50,139 nt of DNA from an uncultured Clostridia bacterium (GCA_944383305.1 CALWOZ010000017.1:1-50139); one strand, 5' to 3'. Positions 17,420 through 26,924 are shown, counted from the stretch's first letter. Made by a program: numbers and translations. Notes: a model not told the origin generated them from the sequence alone.

Positions 17420-17827
17420 CTATTCTTCTTCATCGTCATAGTCTTCATAATCATATTCTTCTTCATCATCTTCAAAAAATTCTTCTTCAAATATATCAAA
17501 AAATGCTTCTTCTACTGCTGAAAATTCTTCTTCTGTTTCTATATTAAGAAGTTCAAAGTCTTGTTCACTATGTTCTACATATCTGTATAATAAAACTTGG
17601 TCATCTCCAACTGGTAAAAGTGCTATATATTCTTTATCATCTACTTCAAATATTGATAACACACTACATTTTAATTCTTCGTCATTTTCTAATAAGACAG
17701 TAAGATATTTTTCTTCTTCGTGGTGATGGTGATGCCCTCCACAGCATCCTTCGTGACTATGGTGCCCTCCACAACACCCTTCGTGATTATGGTGTCCTCC
17801 ACAACACTTATGTTCTTTTTCGCTCAT
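17420..17827 (-). CDS. DUF1292 protein with N-terminal Cys/His metal-binding-like repeats
   Basis: A 135-aa protein. Residues about 40-105 match DUF1292 (YrzB family): YLTVLLENDEELKCSVLSIF, then EYIALLPVGDDQVLLYRY. The family is common in Firmicutes and has no known activity. The N-terminus is unusual: about three 10-residue repeats of the type HHSHEGCCGG, ending in GGHHHHHEEEK, which should bind metal such as Zn, Ni or Cu. The C-terminus is a long acidic tail (EEFFEDDEEEYDYEDYDDEEE). AGGAGGA precedes the ATG. It lies upstream of an uncharacterised gene in the same transcription unit. A role in metal storage or sensing is inference only. Confidence 0.85.
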   Translation of the reverse strand: MSEKEHKCCGGHHNHEGCCGGHHSHEGCCGGHHHHHEEEKYLTVLLENDEELKCSVLSIFEVDDKEYIALLPVGDDQVLLYRYVEHSEQDFELLNIETEEEFSAVEEAFFDIFEEEFFEDDEEEYDYEDYDDEEE

Positions 17828-17978
17828 AAATAATCCTCCTTTATAATATTTTTATATATTATGTCCAATCTTTAGCTTTTAATAAATTATATTATATAAT
17901 TAATCTATGACTTTATTATTCAGTTTTAATATATAATATTAAAAAAATTATATCATATAATATAGTTTATTTCTACAA

Positions 17979-18536
17979 TTATTTTAAATTAAATACTTCA
18001 TTTTCTACTTGTTTTTTTATATCTTCTTCATTATCTACATTAGGAATATTATCTAAAGACTTAAATCCAAAATATTTTAAAAAATAATCAGTTGTTCCAA
18101 AGACAATAGGCTTACCTATTGTGTCTAATCTTCCTTTTTCTTCTATAAGTTCATACTTTATAAGATTGTTTATAGCGTGGTCACAACTAACTCCTCTTAT
18201 ATATTCTATTTGAGCCTTTGTTATAGGTTGTTTATAGGCAATAATAGCAAGTGTTTCTAATAATGTTTGAGAAATTGTCTTTTTTTGTGGTACATTATAT
18301 AAGTTTTTTATATAAGAAAAATATTGTGGATTCGTACACATTTGATAGTTATTATCTATCTGTATTATTTTTATGCCTCTATTTTCTTGTTCATATTTTT
18401 TTATTATATTTTCTAATATTAGTTTTGTTTCTTCTTCATTTTTTTCTATTGCATATGCAATATTTTTTAAACATACTGGCTCACCTTTAGCAAAAAGTAT
18501 TGCCTCTATTATCCCTTCTATATTTTTTATATCCAT
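17979..18536 (-). CDS. scpB: Segregation and condensation protein ScpB
   Basis: ScpB is the winged-helix kleisin partner of the SMC condensin complex, which organises and segregates the chromosome. The 185-aa protein begins IEGIIEAILFAKGEPV. It carries the conserved QTLLETLAIIAYKQPITKAQIE block (about 88-109), the RGVSCDHAINNL helix, and the GRLDTIGKPIVFGTTDYFLKYFG strand-loop. Length is normal. The ATG follows the scpA stop directly (18536/18537), so translation is coupled. Confidence 0.95.
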   Translation of the reverse strand: MDIKNIEGIIEAILFAKGEPVCLKNIAYAIEKNEEETKLILENIIKKYEQENRGIKIIQIDNNYQMCTNPQYFSYIKNLYNVPQKKTISQTLLETLAIIAYKQPITKAQIEYIRGVSCDHAINNLIKYELIEEKGRLDTIGKPIVFGTTDYFLKYFGFKSLDNIPNVDNEEDIKKQVENEVFNLK

Positions 18537-19292
18537 CTATATTTCCCCTTGTGTTATAATTATCTCATCAAATATGTTTTCTTGGACTACTTTTATATCT
18601 TTTGTTTTTATAAGTTCAAGTATAGCTAGAAAAGTAACAACAACTTCTGCCTTAGATGTACTTTCTTCAAAAATTTTGTTAAAGCTTATTTTTTTATTTA
18701 ATATTATTAAGTCTTTAATATATATTATTTTATCATTAATATTATAAAGTGCCTTTGTTACAGACTTAAACTCACTTCTTATTTTATCAATTTTTAGTTC
18801 TTTTCTTTTAAGTGCTTCTTCAAAAGCATTATATAAGTCTTTTAATGTAATTCCATCTAATATTTCTTTAGCATTAGGCTCTATATTTACCTTAATAGTA
18901 TTTATAGCCTCCATATCTGGATTTTTAAATATTACCTTTTCAGCAAAAACCTCTGTATTAGATAATTTTTGTGCTATTATCTTATATTTTTTATATTCTA
19001 TTAATTTTTTAACAAGTTCTTCTCGAGGGTCTATTTCTTCATTAGTTTGTTCGTCTTTATCTTTTGGCAAAAGCATTTTAGATTTTATTTCTAATAAAGT
19101 AGAAGCCATTATTATAAACTGGCTCATTTCGTCCATATCTGCTATATTTTTAGATTTTATATAATAAAGATAATCATCTGTTAGCTTAGATATGGGGATA
19201 TCATATATATCTATTTTGTTTTTATCAATAAGTTTTAAAAGAAGGTCTAAAGGTCCTTCAAATTCTTCTAATTTTATTTGTAATATAGACAT
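18537..19292 (-). CDS. scpA: Segregation and condensation protein ScpA
   Basis: The kleisin subunit that bridges the SMC heads. The 251-aa protein opens with LEEFEGPLDLLLKLIDKNKI and DIYDIPISKLTDDYLYY. It continues with the ASTLLEIKSKMLLPKD helix (about 66-82), and its C-terminal winged helix includes SKAEVVVTFLAILELIK (about 214-230), which contacts the SMC head. Length and motifs are normal. It is transcribed from the mutS-mutL side and is coupled to scpB downstream. The preceding gene ends one base before it. Confidence 0.95.
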   Translation of the reverse strand: MSILQIKLEEFEGPLDLLLKLIDKNKIDIYDIPISKLTDDYLYYIKSKNIADMDEMSQFIIMASTLLEIKSKMLLPKDKDEQTNEEIDPREELVKKLIEYKKYKIIAQKLSNTEVFAEKVIFKNPDMEAINTIKVNIEPNAKEILDGITLKDLYNAFEEALKRKELKIDKIRSEFKSVTKALYNINDKIIYIKDLIILNKKISFNKIFEESTSKAEVVVTFLAILELIKTKDIKVVQENIFDEIIITQGEI

Positions 19293-19293
19293 T

Positions 19294-19929
19294 TTATATA
19301 AACCCTAAAATAAGTTGTATTGGAATAGATATAATATTTAATATAAAACTAGATATAATATTTAACACTCTTTGTAATAAGCCAGATATTAATAAGAACA
19401 TAACTAATATTTGAATAAACTTTTCATATTGTAATAATTTAATAGCTTTATTAGCAGGTAAAACAGCCTGAAAAAACTTTTGTCCAAAAAGTGGATATAC
19501 AGGTATAATGTTAAAAATAGCAAAATTTATAAAATAAATTGGTATTGTATATAATATTATTTCTATTATGGATATAAATTTTAAAGACCCTACGTATCTA
19601 ATAATTAATAAATATATAAAATTAAAAATAAAGGCTAAAATTATAGCTACTATTAATGGTAATATAAAAACTAATACATTACCCTTTTTCCTATTTTTAT
19701 AATATAAGGAAGAAATTTCTATGGGTGCACACCAGCCAAAGTCAAAAAATAAAAAACTAATAAATCCTAATATTTCAAAGTGCTTTTTAGGGTTTAGGCT
19801 TACCTTCCCCATATTTTTTATAGTAACATCTCCTAGCTTATAAGATATATAAGATCTTGTAAATCCCATTATAGTCATTACAATAATTACAGCTATGCTA
19901 CTAGCTAAATAATATAAAATGACATCCAT
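19294..19929 (-). CDS. Catalytically inactive site-2 protease (M50) homologue
   Basis: A 211-aa membrane protein with about six hydrophobic segments. It follows the M50/YwhC-type site-2 protease pattern common beside scpA in Firmicutes: SYISYKLGDVTIKNMGKVSLNPKKH (about 27-51), then FFDFGWCAPIEISSLYYKNRKKG (about 61-83), and late NFAIFNIIPVYPLFGQKFF. In active members the first block reads HEFAHAYVAYKLGD and the late one PPLDG. Here the HExxH zinc motif is replaced by MGFTRSY and the Asp of PPLDG by Phe, so zinc binding and proteolysis should be lost. The frame is intact and lies tightly between mutL and scpA, so it looks like a retained pseudoenzyme. Confidence 0.85.
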   Translation of the reverse strand: MDVILYYLASSIAVIIVMTIMGFTRSYISYKLGDVTIKNMGKVSLNPKKHFEILGFISFLFFDFGWCAPIEISSLYYKNRKKGNVLVFILPLIVAIILAFIFNFIYLLIIRYVGSLKFISIIEIILYTIPIYFINFAIFNIIPVYPLFGQKFFQAVLPANKAIKLLQYEKFIQILVMFLLISGLLQRVLNIISSFILNIISIPIQLILGFI

Positions 19930-19941
19930 TTTTTCACCTCA

Positions 19942-21906
19942 TTAATTTTGTATTCTTTTAAAAAGCTTTTCTATTTCATATTTAGTCATCTTTATAATAG
20001 TAGGTCTTCCGTGAGGACAGCTAAAAGGATTTTCTAATTTTAATATTTTTTCTATAAGAGATTTTGCCTCTATAAAGCTAAGTCTGTCATTAGCTTTAAC
20101 GGCTTTTTTACAACTCATAGATATAATTTTTTCTATTTTAGCATCATATACATTAGATATATTTTTATCTACAAGCATATCTAATAATTCTGTAAAAAAG
20201 CTTGGCTCTACTGGTGTTTTGAATATAAAAGGCACTTGTCTTATAGCATATGTATTAAGTCCAAATTCTTCTATATCAAATCCAAATTTTTCAAAAAGAG
20301 AAATATTTTGCTCTATTGTAGATTTTTCTAAAGGTGTTGCTTTTATAACAATAGGTTCTATAAGTCTTTGACTACTTATATTTTCTTCTTTATACTTTTG
20401 GCTAAGCTCTTCATATATTACTCTTTCGTGGGCAGAGTGTTGGTCTATAATAAATATTTCATTATTTTGTTCTATTATCCAATATGTGCTAAATATTTGT
20501 CCTACTATTTTATAATTATTAAAGAAATTATGTTTTTTAATACTCTTTTCTTTAAATTTTTGTGTTTTTTCTTCTATTTTATTTTCTTCATCTTCTATAA
20601 TTATATTTTGGATAATAGGTTGTTGTATATTTATGCTAGATAAATCTTTTTCTGTTATAAATTTTTTTGTTTCTTGTTTTGGTTTATATAACCTAGATAC
20701 TAACTCTGTCTTTTTTATAAGTTCTTCTTCTGCTACTTCATTAACTACAAGTGGTGTATTAGTATGTGTTTTAGGTTTAATTGCTATTTGTTCTTCATCT
20801 TCTACTAATAAGTCTTCTAGTTGTTTTTGTATTTCTATGTTAAAAGGCTTTGTTTCAGTCACCTCTAAAAAGGTTTTTTTATCTTCAAATTCAATATTAG
20901 GTATTAAAACTTGATTTTTAAGTGTTTTTTCTATAGCATCACATAAAAAATTATGTATAAAGTTTTCATCTTCAAACCTTACCTCTAATTTAGTAGGGTG
21001 TACATTAACATCTACTGTATTTTGTGGAACAGACATATTTATAATAAACACAGGAAATTTACCAACCATAAGTTTACCCTCATATCCTTCTTCTATGGCT
21101 GATTGTACCACACTACTTTTTATATATCTACCATTTATAAAAAAGTTTTCATAAGAACGGTTACCTCTGGATAATTCTGGTATACCTATAAGTCCACTTA
21201 TTTTAAATCCATTTTTAATAGCATTTATAGGTATAAGTTTTTTACATATTTCTCTTCCATATATATAAAAAACAGTATTTTTTAAATCACCATCTCCAGT
21301 TGTTCTTAATATTTCTACTCCGTTGTTTATATATGTAAAAGATATATTAGGGTGAGCTAAGGCAAGTCTATTTACTATTTCTGAAACATACCCTCCCTCT
21401 ACTGAATCTTTCTTTAAAAATTTTCTTCTAGCTGGAGTGTTAAAAAATATGTTTTTTACAATAAAAGTTGTCCCTTGTAAAGATGCTATTTCTTCCTCAC
21501 TTATTATTTTGCCACCTTCTATTGTTATTTTATTACCAATTTCTTCATTTTTTGTTTTAGTGCTCATCTCCACCATAGATATAGATGCTATACTAGCTAA
21601 TGCTTCGCCTCTAAATCCAAGAGTTAATATACTATCTAAATCATCTATTTTTTCAAGTTTACTGGTTGCGTGTCTTAAAAAAGCTTTTTTTATTTGATTT
21701 TTTTCTATTCCTATACCATCATCTTGTATTTTTATAAAAGACGTACCACCATTTTTTATTTCTATTATAATATTTTTACTAAATGCATCAATAGAATTTT
21801 CTACAAGTTCTTTAACAATAGAAGCAGGTCGCTCTATGACCTCACCTGCTGCTATTTTATTTATAAGATTATTTTCTAAAAGCTTTATTTCTTTATTCAA
21901 TGACAT
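19942..21906 (-). CDS. mutL: DNA mismatch repair protein MutL (endonuclease type)
   Basis: MutL couples MutS mismatch recognition to strand excision. The N-terminal GHKL ATPase motifs are complete: ENSIDAFSKNI, QDDGIGI, TLGFRGEALASI. The C-terminal domain carries the endonuclease signature DQHSAHERVIYEE (about 483-495), plus SCKKAVKA and SCPHGRPT, which supply Zn ligands. It is therefore of the nicking type used by bacteria without MutH. The linker (about 345-440) is charged and low in complexity. GAGGT lies 1 base before the ATG at 21906; a TTG two codons later (21900) has better spacing and would give MNKEIKLL, so the start may be there. It follows mutS by 9 bases. Confidence 0.95.
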   Translation of the reverse strand: MSLNKEIKLLENNLINKIAAGEVIERPASIVKELVENSIDAFSKNIIIEIKNGGTSFIKIQDDGIGIEKNQIKKAFLRHATSKLEKIDDLDSILTLGFRGEALASIASISMVEMSTKTKNEEIGNKITIEGGKIISEEEIASLQGTTFIVKNIFFNTPARRKFLKKDSVEGGYVSEIVNRLALAHPNISFTYINNGVEILRTTGDGDLKNTVFYIYGREICKKLIPINAIKNGFKISGLIGIPELSRGNRSYENFFINGRYIKSSVVQSAIEEGYEGKLMVGKFPVFIINMSVPQNTVDVNVHPTKLEVRFEDENFIHNFLCDAIEKTLKNQVLIPNIEFEDKKTFLEVTETKPFNIEIQKQLEDLLVEDEEQIAIKPKTHTNTPLVVNEVAEEELIKKTELVSRLYKPKQETKKFITEKDLSSINIQQPIIQNIIIEDEENKIEEKTQKFKEKSIKKHNFFNNYKIVGQIFSTYWIIEQNNEIFIIDQHSAHERVIYEELSQKYKEENISSQRLIEPIVIKATPLEKSTIEQNISLFEKFGFDIEEFGLNTYAIRQVPFIFKTPVEPSFFTELLDMLVDKNISNVYDAKIEKIISMSCKKAVKANDRLSFIEAKSLIEKILKLENPFSCPHGRPTIIKMTKYEIEKLFKRIQN

Positions 21907-21915
21907 ACCTCTTTT

Positions 21916-24561
21916 CTATAAGGTTTCAAGTTTTCTTTTTATATCAAAAAGCTTTTTCCACGCTTCCATAGGAGAAGTGTTGTTTATATCCAAATTTTTA
22001 AACTCCTTTTCTAACTCATCTACAAATAAAATTGTTTTTTTAGCTGATGCATCATAACAAAAATCTCCTTCAAAATTTTGTTCATCTATATCATCTACAC
22101 TTTGCACACTTACATTAGCTACTTTTGTAACATCACAAGAGGTTAAAACTTCTAATATTTGATTGGCTCTTGCTATTACTCTATTAGGTATGCCTGCCAG
22201 TTTAGCCACGTGTATACCATAACTTCCTGTTGCTCCACCTTTTATAATCTTTCTTAAAAATAATATATCATCACCATTGTCTTTTATCTCTACACAATAG
22301 TTGTTTACACCAGCTATTTTGCCCTCTATTTCTGTAAGTTCGTGATAATGAGTAGCAAATAAGGTTCTAGAGCCTATTTTGTCTGCTATATATTCTAAAA
22401 CTGCCCAAGCTATACTAAGTCCATCAAAAGTACTAGTCCCTCTACCAATCTCATCTAATATTAAAAGACTATTATCTGTTGCATTATTAAGTATGTTAGC
22501 TACTTCACTCATTTCTATCATAAATGTACTTTGACCAGTAGCTAAATCATCACTAGCTCCAACTCTTGTAAATATTCTATCTACAATGGATATAGTGGCA
22601 CTATCACAAGGTACAAAGCTTCCTATTTGCGCCATTAATACAATAAGAGCAGTTTGTCTCATATATGTAGATTTACCAGCCATATTAGGACCTGTAATAA
22701 TAGATAATCTATTTTTTTCTTTATCTAATACAACATTATTAGGTATAAAACTTTCCTCTGTTAAAAGTTCTACAACAGGGTGTCTACCAAGAGATATATC
22801 TATTATACCTTCATTATTATTAAGTATATTAGGCTTTTTATAATTATTTTTAGTAGCAACCTCTGCAAAGGATATTAAAACATCTATAGTAGCAATAATA
22901 TTAGCCATATTTTGTATACGATTAATATTAGATGCTAAATGATTTCTAACTTTACAAAATTCTTCATATTCTATTTCTACAAGTTTTTCATCTGCTTCAA
23001 TAATAGCATTTTCTCTTTCTTTTAATTCAGGAGTAATAAATCTTTCACAATTTGCCAAAGTTTGCTTTCTAATATATCTTTCTGGTACTAAGTCTAAATA
23101 AGAGTTAGTAACTTCTATATAATATCCAAAAACCTTATTAAATCTAATTTTTATATTTTTTATATCTGTAGCTTCTCGTTCTTTGTTTTCTAATTCTAAA
23201 AGCCAGCTAGTACCTTTATTTTTGGCTTGTCTAAAATTATCTATTTGTAGGTTATATCCATCTTTTATTATATCTCCTTCTCTAATGCTAAAAGGAGGTT
23301 CTTCTTGTATGGCACTTTGTACAATATTATATAAATCTTCTAATGTGTCAAACTCATTACATATATTTTTAATTAAAGGTGCATTAGATTTTAATAATAT
23401 TTCTTTTATTTCTGGCAAACTTCTAAAACTATTTTTAAGTGCTATTAAATCTCTAGCATTTGCACTTTGGTAAGATATTTTACCTATAAGCCTTTCCATA
23501 TCTTTTATTTTAGAAAAATAATTCCTTATATCTTCTTTATCTAAAGGACTATTTTTAAAATATTCTACTGCTAAAAGTCTTTCTTCTATACTATTTTTAT
23601 CTACTAAAGGCTGTTCTATCCATCTTCTAATAAGCCTAGCTCCCATAGGGGTTTTGGTTTTATCCAAAACCCATAATAAAGAGCCTTTTTTAGACTTTTC
23701 TCTAATAGTTTGAGTAAGTTCTAGATTTCTTCTAGATGAAATATCTAAAAACATATATTTATTAGTAGTATACTTTTTTACATTAGATATATGAGAAAGA
23801 TTATTTTTTTGAGTATCTAAAAGATATCTCATTAAAGCACCACTAACACTTATTAAAACTGGTTCTTCATCTATTCCAAATCCACTAAGATTTAAAACAT
23901 TAAAATGTTTTAAAAGTGTATCTGTAGCATTTTCTACTTGAAAATAAAAATCTAAATAAGTATATAGCCTAACTCCGAATATTTTTTCTATTTGAGATGA
24001 TAAACTAAAGCTACTGTTACATATAATTTCAGCTGGATTATATTTAGCAACCTCGTCAATAACCTTATTTTTTTCTTCAAGGCTAAAATCTATGGTTAAA
24101 AATTCACCAGTAGAAACATCACAAACAGAAAGCCCAATAGCTGCCTTATTTTCAAAAAGACACATAATATAGTTGTTTTTAGACTCTTCTAAAACATTTG
24201 TGTCTATAACAGTACCTGCTGTAACAACACGAACTACATCCCTTTTTACAATTTTGCCTGTCATATTTTTAGGGTCCTCTACTTGTTCACATATAGCTAC
24301 TTTATATCCTTTTTCTACAAGTTTTGCTATATATCCGTCTGCAGAGTGAAAAGGAACTCCACACATATCTACTTTTAAAGGTTGTCCATCTTTTTTTCCA
24401 CAGCTTTTTTTAGTAAGTGCAATGTCTAATTCAGAAACTGTTGTAATAGCATCATCAAAAAATAATTCATAAAAATCTCCAAGTCTAAAGAATAAAAGAC
24501 AATCTTTATACTGCTCTTTTATCTCTAAATATTGGTTCATCATAGGTGTATATTCTATCAT
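21916..24561 (-). CDS. mutS: DNA mismatch repair protein MutS
   Basis: The mismatch-recognition ATPase, 881 aa. The N-terminal FFRLGDFYELFFDDA contains the Phe-x-Glu that wedges into the mismatch. The ABC-type ATPase carries Walker A TGPNMAGKSTYMRQ (about 620-634), Walker B LLILDEIGRGTSTFDG (about 702-717), and the ATHYHEL switch. The length and the C-terminal dimerisation tail are normal for MutS1 rather than MutS2. TAGGAGGT precedes the ATG by 5 bases. It lies 12 bases after a ylbF-like gene and just before mutL in one operon starting at miaB, an order common in Clostridia. Confidence 0.97.
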   Translation of the reverse strand: MIEYTPMMNQYLEIKEQYKDCLLFFRLGDFYELFFDDAITTVSELDIALTKKSCGKKDGQPLKVDMCGVPFHSADGYIAKLVEKGYKVAICEQVEDPKNMTGKIVKRDVVRVVTAGTVIDTNVLEESKNNYIMCLFENKAAIGLSVCDVSTGEFLTIDFSLEEKNKVIDEVAKYNPAEIICNSSFSLSSQIEKIFGVRLYTYLDFYFQVENATDTLLKHFNVLNLSGFGIDEEPVLISVSGALMRYLLDTQKNNLSHISNVKKYTTNKYMFLDISSRRNLELTQTIREKSKKGSLLWVLDKTKTPMGARLIRRWIEQPLVDKNSIEERLLAVEYFKNSPLDKEDIRNYFSKIKDMERLIGKISYQSANARDLIALKNSFRSLPEIKEILLKSNAPLIKNICNEFDTLEDLYNIVQSAIQEEPPFSIREGDIIKDGYNLQIDNFRQAKNKGTSWLLELENKEREATDIKNIKIRFNKVFGYYIEVTNSYLDLVPERYIRKQTLANCERFITPELKERENAIIEADEKLVEIEYEEFCKVRNHLASNINRIQNMANIIATIDVLISFAEVATKNNYKKPNILNNNEGIIDISLGRHPVVELLTEESFIPNNVVLDKEKNRLSIITGPNMAGKSTYMRQTALIVLMAQIGSFVPCDSATISIVDRIFTRVGASDDLATGQSTFMIEMSEVANILNNATDNSLLILDEIGRGTSTFDGLSIAWAVLEYIADKIGSRTLFATHYHELTEIEGKIAGVNNYCVEIKDNGDDILFLRKIIKGGATGSYGIHVAKLAGIPNRVIARANQILEVLTSCDVTKVANVSVQSVDDIDEQNFEGDFCYDASAKKTILFVDELEKEFKNLDINNTSPMEAWKKLFDIKRKLETL

Positions 24562-24573
24562 ATTTACCTCCTA

Positions 24574-24972
24574 TTAGTGACAGCCTGAACAACCACCACA
24601 TCCGCCGCTTCCACAACAGCCACCAGCTTGATCGCTTTCTCCCATAAGAGTAGCATTAAATATGTCCATAACACTAGCTACCATTTGATTAAATTCTCCC
24701 TCTGCTTTAAAAAGGTCTGTTATTATATTGTTTTCTTTCATTTGAGACACAAGATTATTAAGTTCTTGACGAGCATTTTCAAATTCTTCTCCACTTTCAC
24801 CTTTTTGCATTCTCATTTGAAAGTCTTGAGTTCTTTTTGCATATTCTTGTAACATAGCTATAGAATCATCATCACCTTCAAAAATGTATTTTGCCTCTTC
24901 ATATTTTTTCCCTTCTTTAGTGTCTAATAAAGCTTTTGCAAGTTCTCTTGCTTGTTCAAAAAGATTATTCAT
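24574..24972 (-). CDS. YlbF/RicF-family protein with Cys-rich tail
   Basis: A 132-aa helical protein of the YlbF/YmcA family (LFEQARELAKALLDTKEG ... YEEAKYIFEGDDDSIAMLQEY ... GEFENARQELNNLVSQMKENNIITDLFKAEGEF). In Bacillus, YlbF (RicF) and YmcA (RicA) join RicT in a complex that binds two [4Fe-4S] clusters and guides RNase Y processing. This copy ends in a Gly/Cys-rich tail, GGCCGSGGCGGCSGCH, with five Cys and a His, which could hold a cluster or metal. It follows miaB, as ymcA does in Bacillus, and precedes mutS. Assignment to the family is firm; cluster binding here is inference. Confidence 0.85.
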   Translation of the reverse strand: MNNLFEQARELAKALLDTKEGKKYEEAKYIFEGDDDSIAMLQEYAKRTQDFQMRMQKGESGEEFENARQELNNLVSQMKENNIITDLFKAEGEFNQMVASVMDIFNATLMGESDQAGGCCGSGGCGGCSGCH

Positions 24973-25026
24973 AATAATTTCCTCCTATTATTTGTTTTTT
25001 ATATTTTATTTATCTTATATAACTTA

Positions 25027-26451
25027 TTATATAACCTGACCTATTAAATAGAATGTTTTACAGTCTGTTACTTTAACGTCTATAATATTTCCTACAAGTC
25101 TTTGTCCACCACTAAAATGTATAAGACTGTTATCTTCTAATCTTCCTTTTACAGTTTTAGTTTCTTCGTCATATTCTTCTGCTAATACTTTATAAGTTTT
25201 GCCTACTTTTTGTTGGTTAAGTTCTAATATAATAGGATTTAAGCTTTCCAAAACTTTGTTAAATCCTTCTTTAACTACTTTTTCATCAACTTGATTTTCC
25301 ATTTTAGCAGCTGGTGTACCTGTTCTTTTAGAATATATAAACGTAAATGCTCCGTTAAATCTTACTTTTTTAATAACATCTATTGTGTCATCTACTTGTT
25401 CTAAAGTTTCACCAGGAAATCCTACTATAATATCTGTGGTAATAGCAATGTCTGGTATTTCTTTTTTAATTTTTTCTATAAGATTAAGATAATGTTCTTT
25501 AGTATAATTACGGTTCATTTTTTTAAGTATTTCATTGTTTCCAGCTTGAAAAGGTAAGTGTATATGATTACATACCTTTTTACAATCTCTCATAGCATAT
25601 ATTAAATCATCTGATAAATCTTTTGGGTGACTAGTCATAAATCTAATACGCTCAAGCCCCTCTATTTCATTTACTTTTCTTAAAAGACCTGCAAAGTCAA
25701 TGTTCTCTTCTAGTCCCTTTCCATAAGAGTTTACATTTTGTCCAAGTAAAGTAATCTCTAAAACGCCGTCTTGAACAAGTTCTTTAATTTCTTTTATAAT
25801 ATCTTCACTTTTACGGCTTCTTTCACGTCCACGAACATAAGGTACTATACAATAAGAGCAAAAGTTGTTACAACCAAACATAATATTAACACTAGCTTTA
25901 AATTTATGCTTTCTAATACTTGGCAAGTCTTCTATTATATCCTTATGCTCTTTCCATATGTCAAATACTGGTTCATTAGTTTCAAAATTAGTATATAAAA
26001 GTTGTGGAAATTTATATAAATTAAATGTACCAAAAACTAAATCTACGTGTTTATATGTTTTTTTAATAGTTTCTATAACTATATCTTGTTGCATCATACA
26101 ACCACATAAGGCTATTTTAAGTTCTTTATTATCTTCTTTAGCCTTTTTTAAATATCCTAAATTACCATATACTTTGTTTTCTGCATTTTCTCTAACACAA
26201 CAAGTGTTATATATAATAAAATCGGCATCTTTTTCATCTTTAGCATCTATATATCCCATCTCTTTAAGCATACCGTCTAATTTTTCACTATCTCTAGCGT
26301 TCATTTGACAGCCAAAGGTAGATATAATCATTTTTTTCTTTCTCCCATTAGCTTTTTCAAACTCTTCATTTATCTTTTTTATCTTTTCTATATATTCATT
26401 TTGTAATAAAAGTTCTTCTTTAGAAACATTAATTTCTTCTCTATGACTCAA
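25027..26451 (-). CDS. miaB: tRNA-2-methylthio-N6-dimethylallyladenosine synthase MiaB
   Basis: A radical-SAM methylthiotransferase that modifies A37 of tRNAs reading UNN codons. The N-terminal MTTase domain holds the auxiliary-cluster cysteines in TFGCQMNARDSEK, NTCCVRENAE and ALCGCMMQQ. The radical-SAM motif is FGCNNFCSYCIVPYVRGRE. A C-terminal TRAM domain ends the protein. The start is taken as TTG at 26451, because GGAGG lies 8 bases before it; an in-frame ATG at 26466 is possible but would contain that ribosome site and has none of its own. It is probably the first gene of the miaB-ylbF-mutS-mutL-S2P-scpA-scpB unit. Confidence 0.95.
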   Translation of the reverse strand: MSHREEINVSKEELLLQNEYIEKIKKINEEFEKANGRKKKMIISTFGCQMNARDSEKLDGMLKEMGYIDAKDEKDADFIIYNTCCVRENAENKVYGNLGYLKKAKEDNKELKIALCGCMMQQDIVIETIKKTYKHVDLVFGTFNLYKFPQLLYTNFETNEPVFDIWKEHKDIIEDLPSIRKHKFKASVNIMFGCNNFCSYCIVPYVRGRERSRKSEDIIKEIKELVQDGVLEITLLGQNVNSYGKGLEENIDFAGLLRKVNEIEGLERIRFMTSHPKDLSDDLIYAMRDCKKVCNHIHLPFQAGNNEILKKMNRNYTKEHYLNLIEKIKKEIPDIAITTDIIVGFPGETLEQVDDTIDVIKKVRFNGAFTFIYSKRTGTPAAKMENQVDEKVVKEGFNKVLESLNPIILELNQQKVGKTYKVLAEEYDEETKTVKGRLEDNSLIHFSGGQRLVGNIIDVKVTDCKTFYLIGQVI

Positions 26452-26508
26452 TTTTTCTTCCTCCATTATTTACTACTTATATTATAATTAAACTATTGTT
26501 AATTTTAA

Positions 26509-26592
26509 TTTGTAATTTTTTAATACTAAGTATTAAAATCTATCCATTCCTAATATTTTTAAAAATAAAGTTATAACTTAATTATAATATTA
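26509..26592. repeat. Intergenic TCAATT inverted-repeat element, copy F (short)
   Basis: A short copy without the central hairpin: TTGTAATTTTTTAATACTAAG, then CATTCCTAATATTTTTAAAAATAAAGTTATAACTTAATTATAA. It matches copy E block by block. Unlike most copies it is not behind a terminator but upstream of miaB, in a 458-bp spacer that otherwise holds only the SLH promoter at 26788. Confidence 0.6.
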
Positions 26593-26787
26593 ATTAATAC
26601 TTATTATTTTTATATTAAATTAAACTTAATTATATTAATAAGCTTTAATTCTATTTTACTCTAAAAAATATTTTTTGTAAATGATAGTTATATTTTTATC
26701 TTTAAATATGACTTGATTCTATTCTAACTGTTAATGTTTTTTAAGTTTTTACATATTTTTGTAATAATATTGTAAACTTATAGATAA

Positions 26788-26816
26788 TTGACAAATCTTA
26801 TTAATGAAAGTATAAT
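26788..26816 (+). promoter_or_regulatory. Consensus sigma-A promoter of the third SLH gene
   Basis: Perfect TTGACA (26788-26793), 17-bp spacer, perfect TATAAT (26811-26816). The leader before the ATG is about 100 bases. This is the strongest promoter I see in the window. Confidence 0.85.
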
Positions 26817-26924
26817 TTAATTATAAATAAACTATATGCAATTTTACTACATAATATCTTTTTAATATATTTGTAATTTATAGTTTATTATAATTAATTT
26901 TTATTAAATTGGAGGTATAATTAA

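Noticed and set aside
17725..17827. Regularly spaced repeats considered as a CRISPR remnant
   Set aside because: The 30-bp units are directly adjacent, in frame and encode HHSHEGCCGG; there are no spacers.
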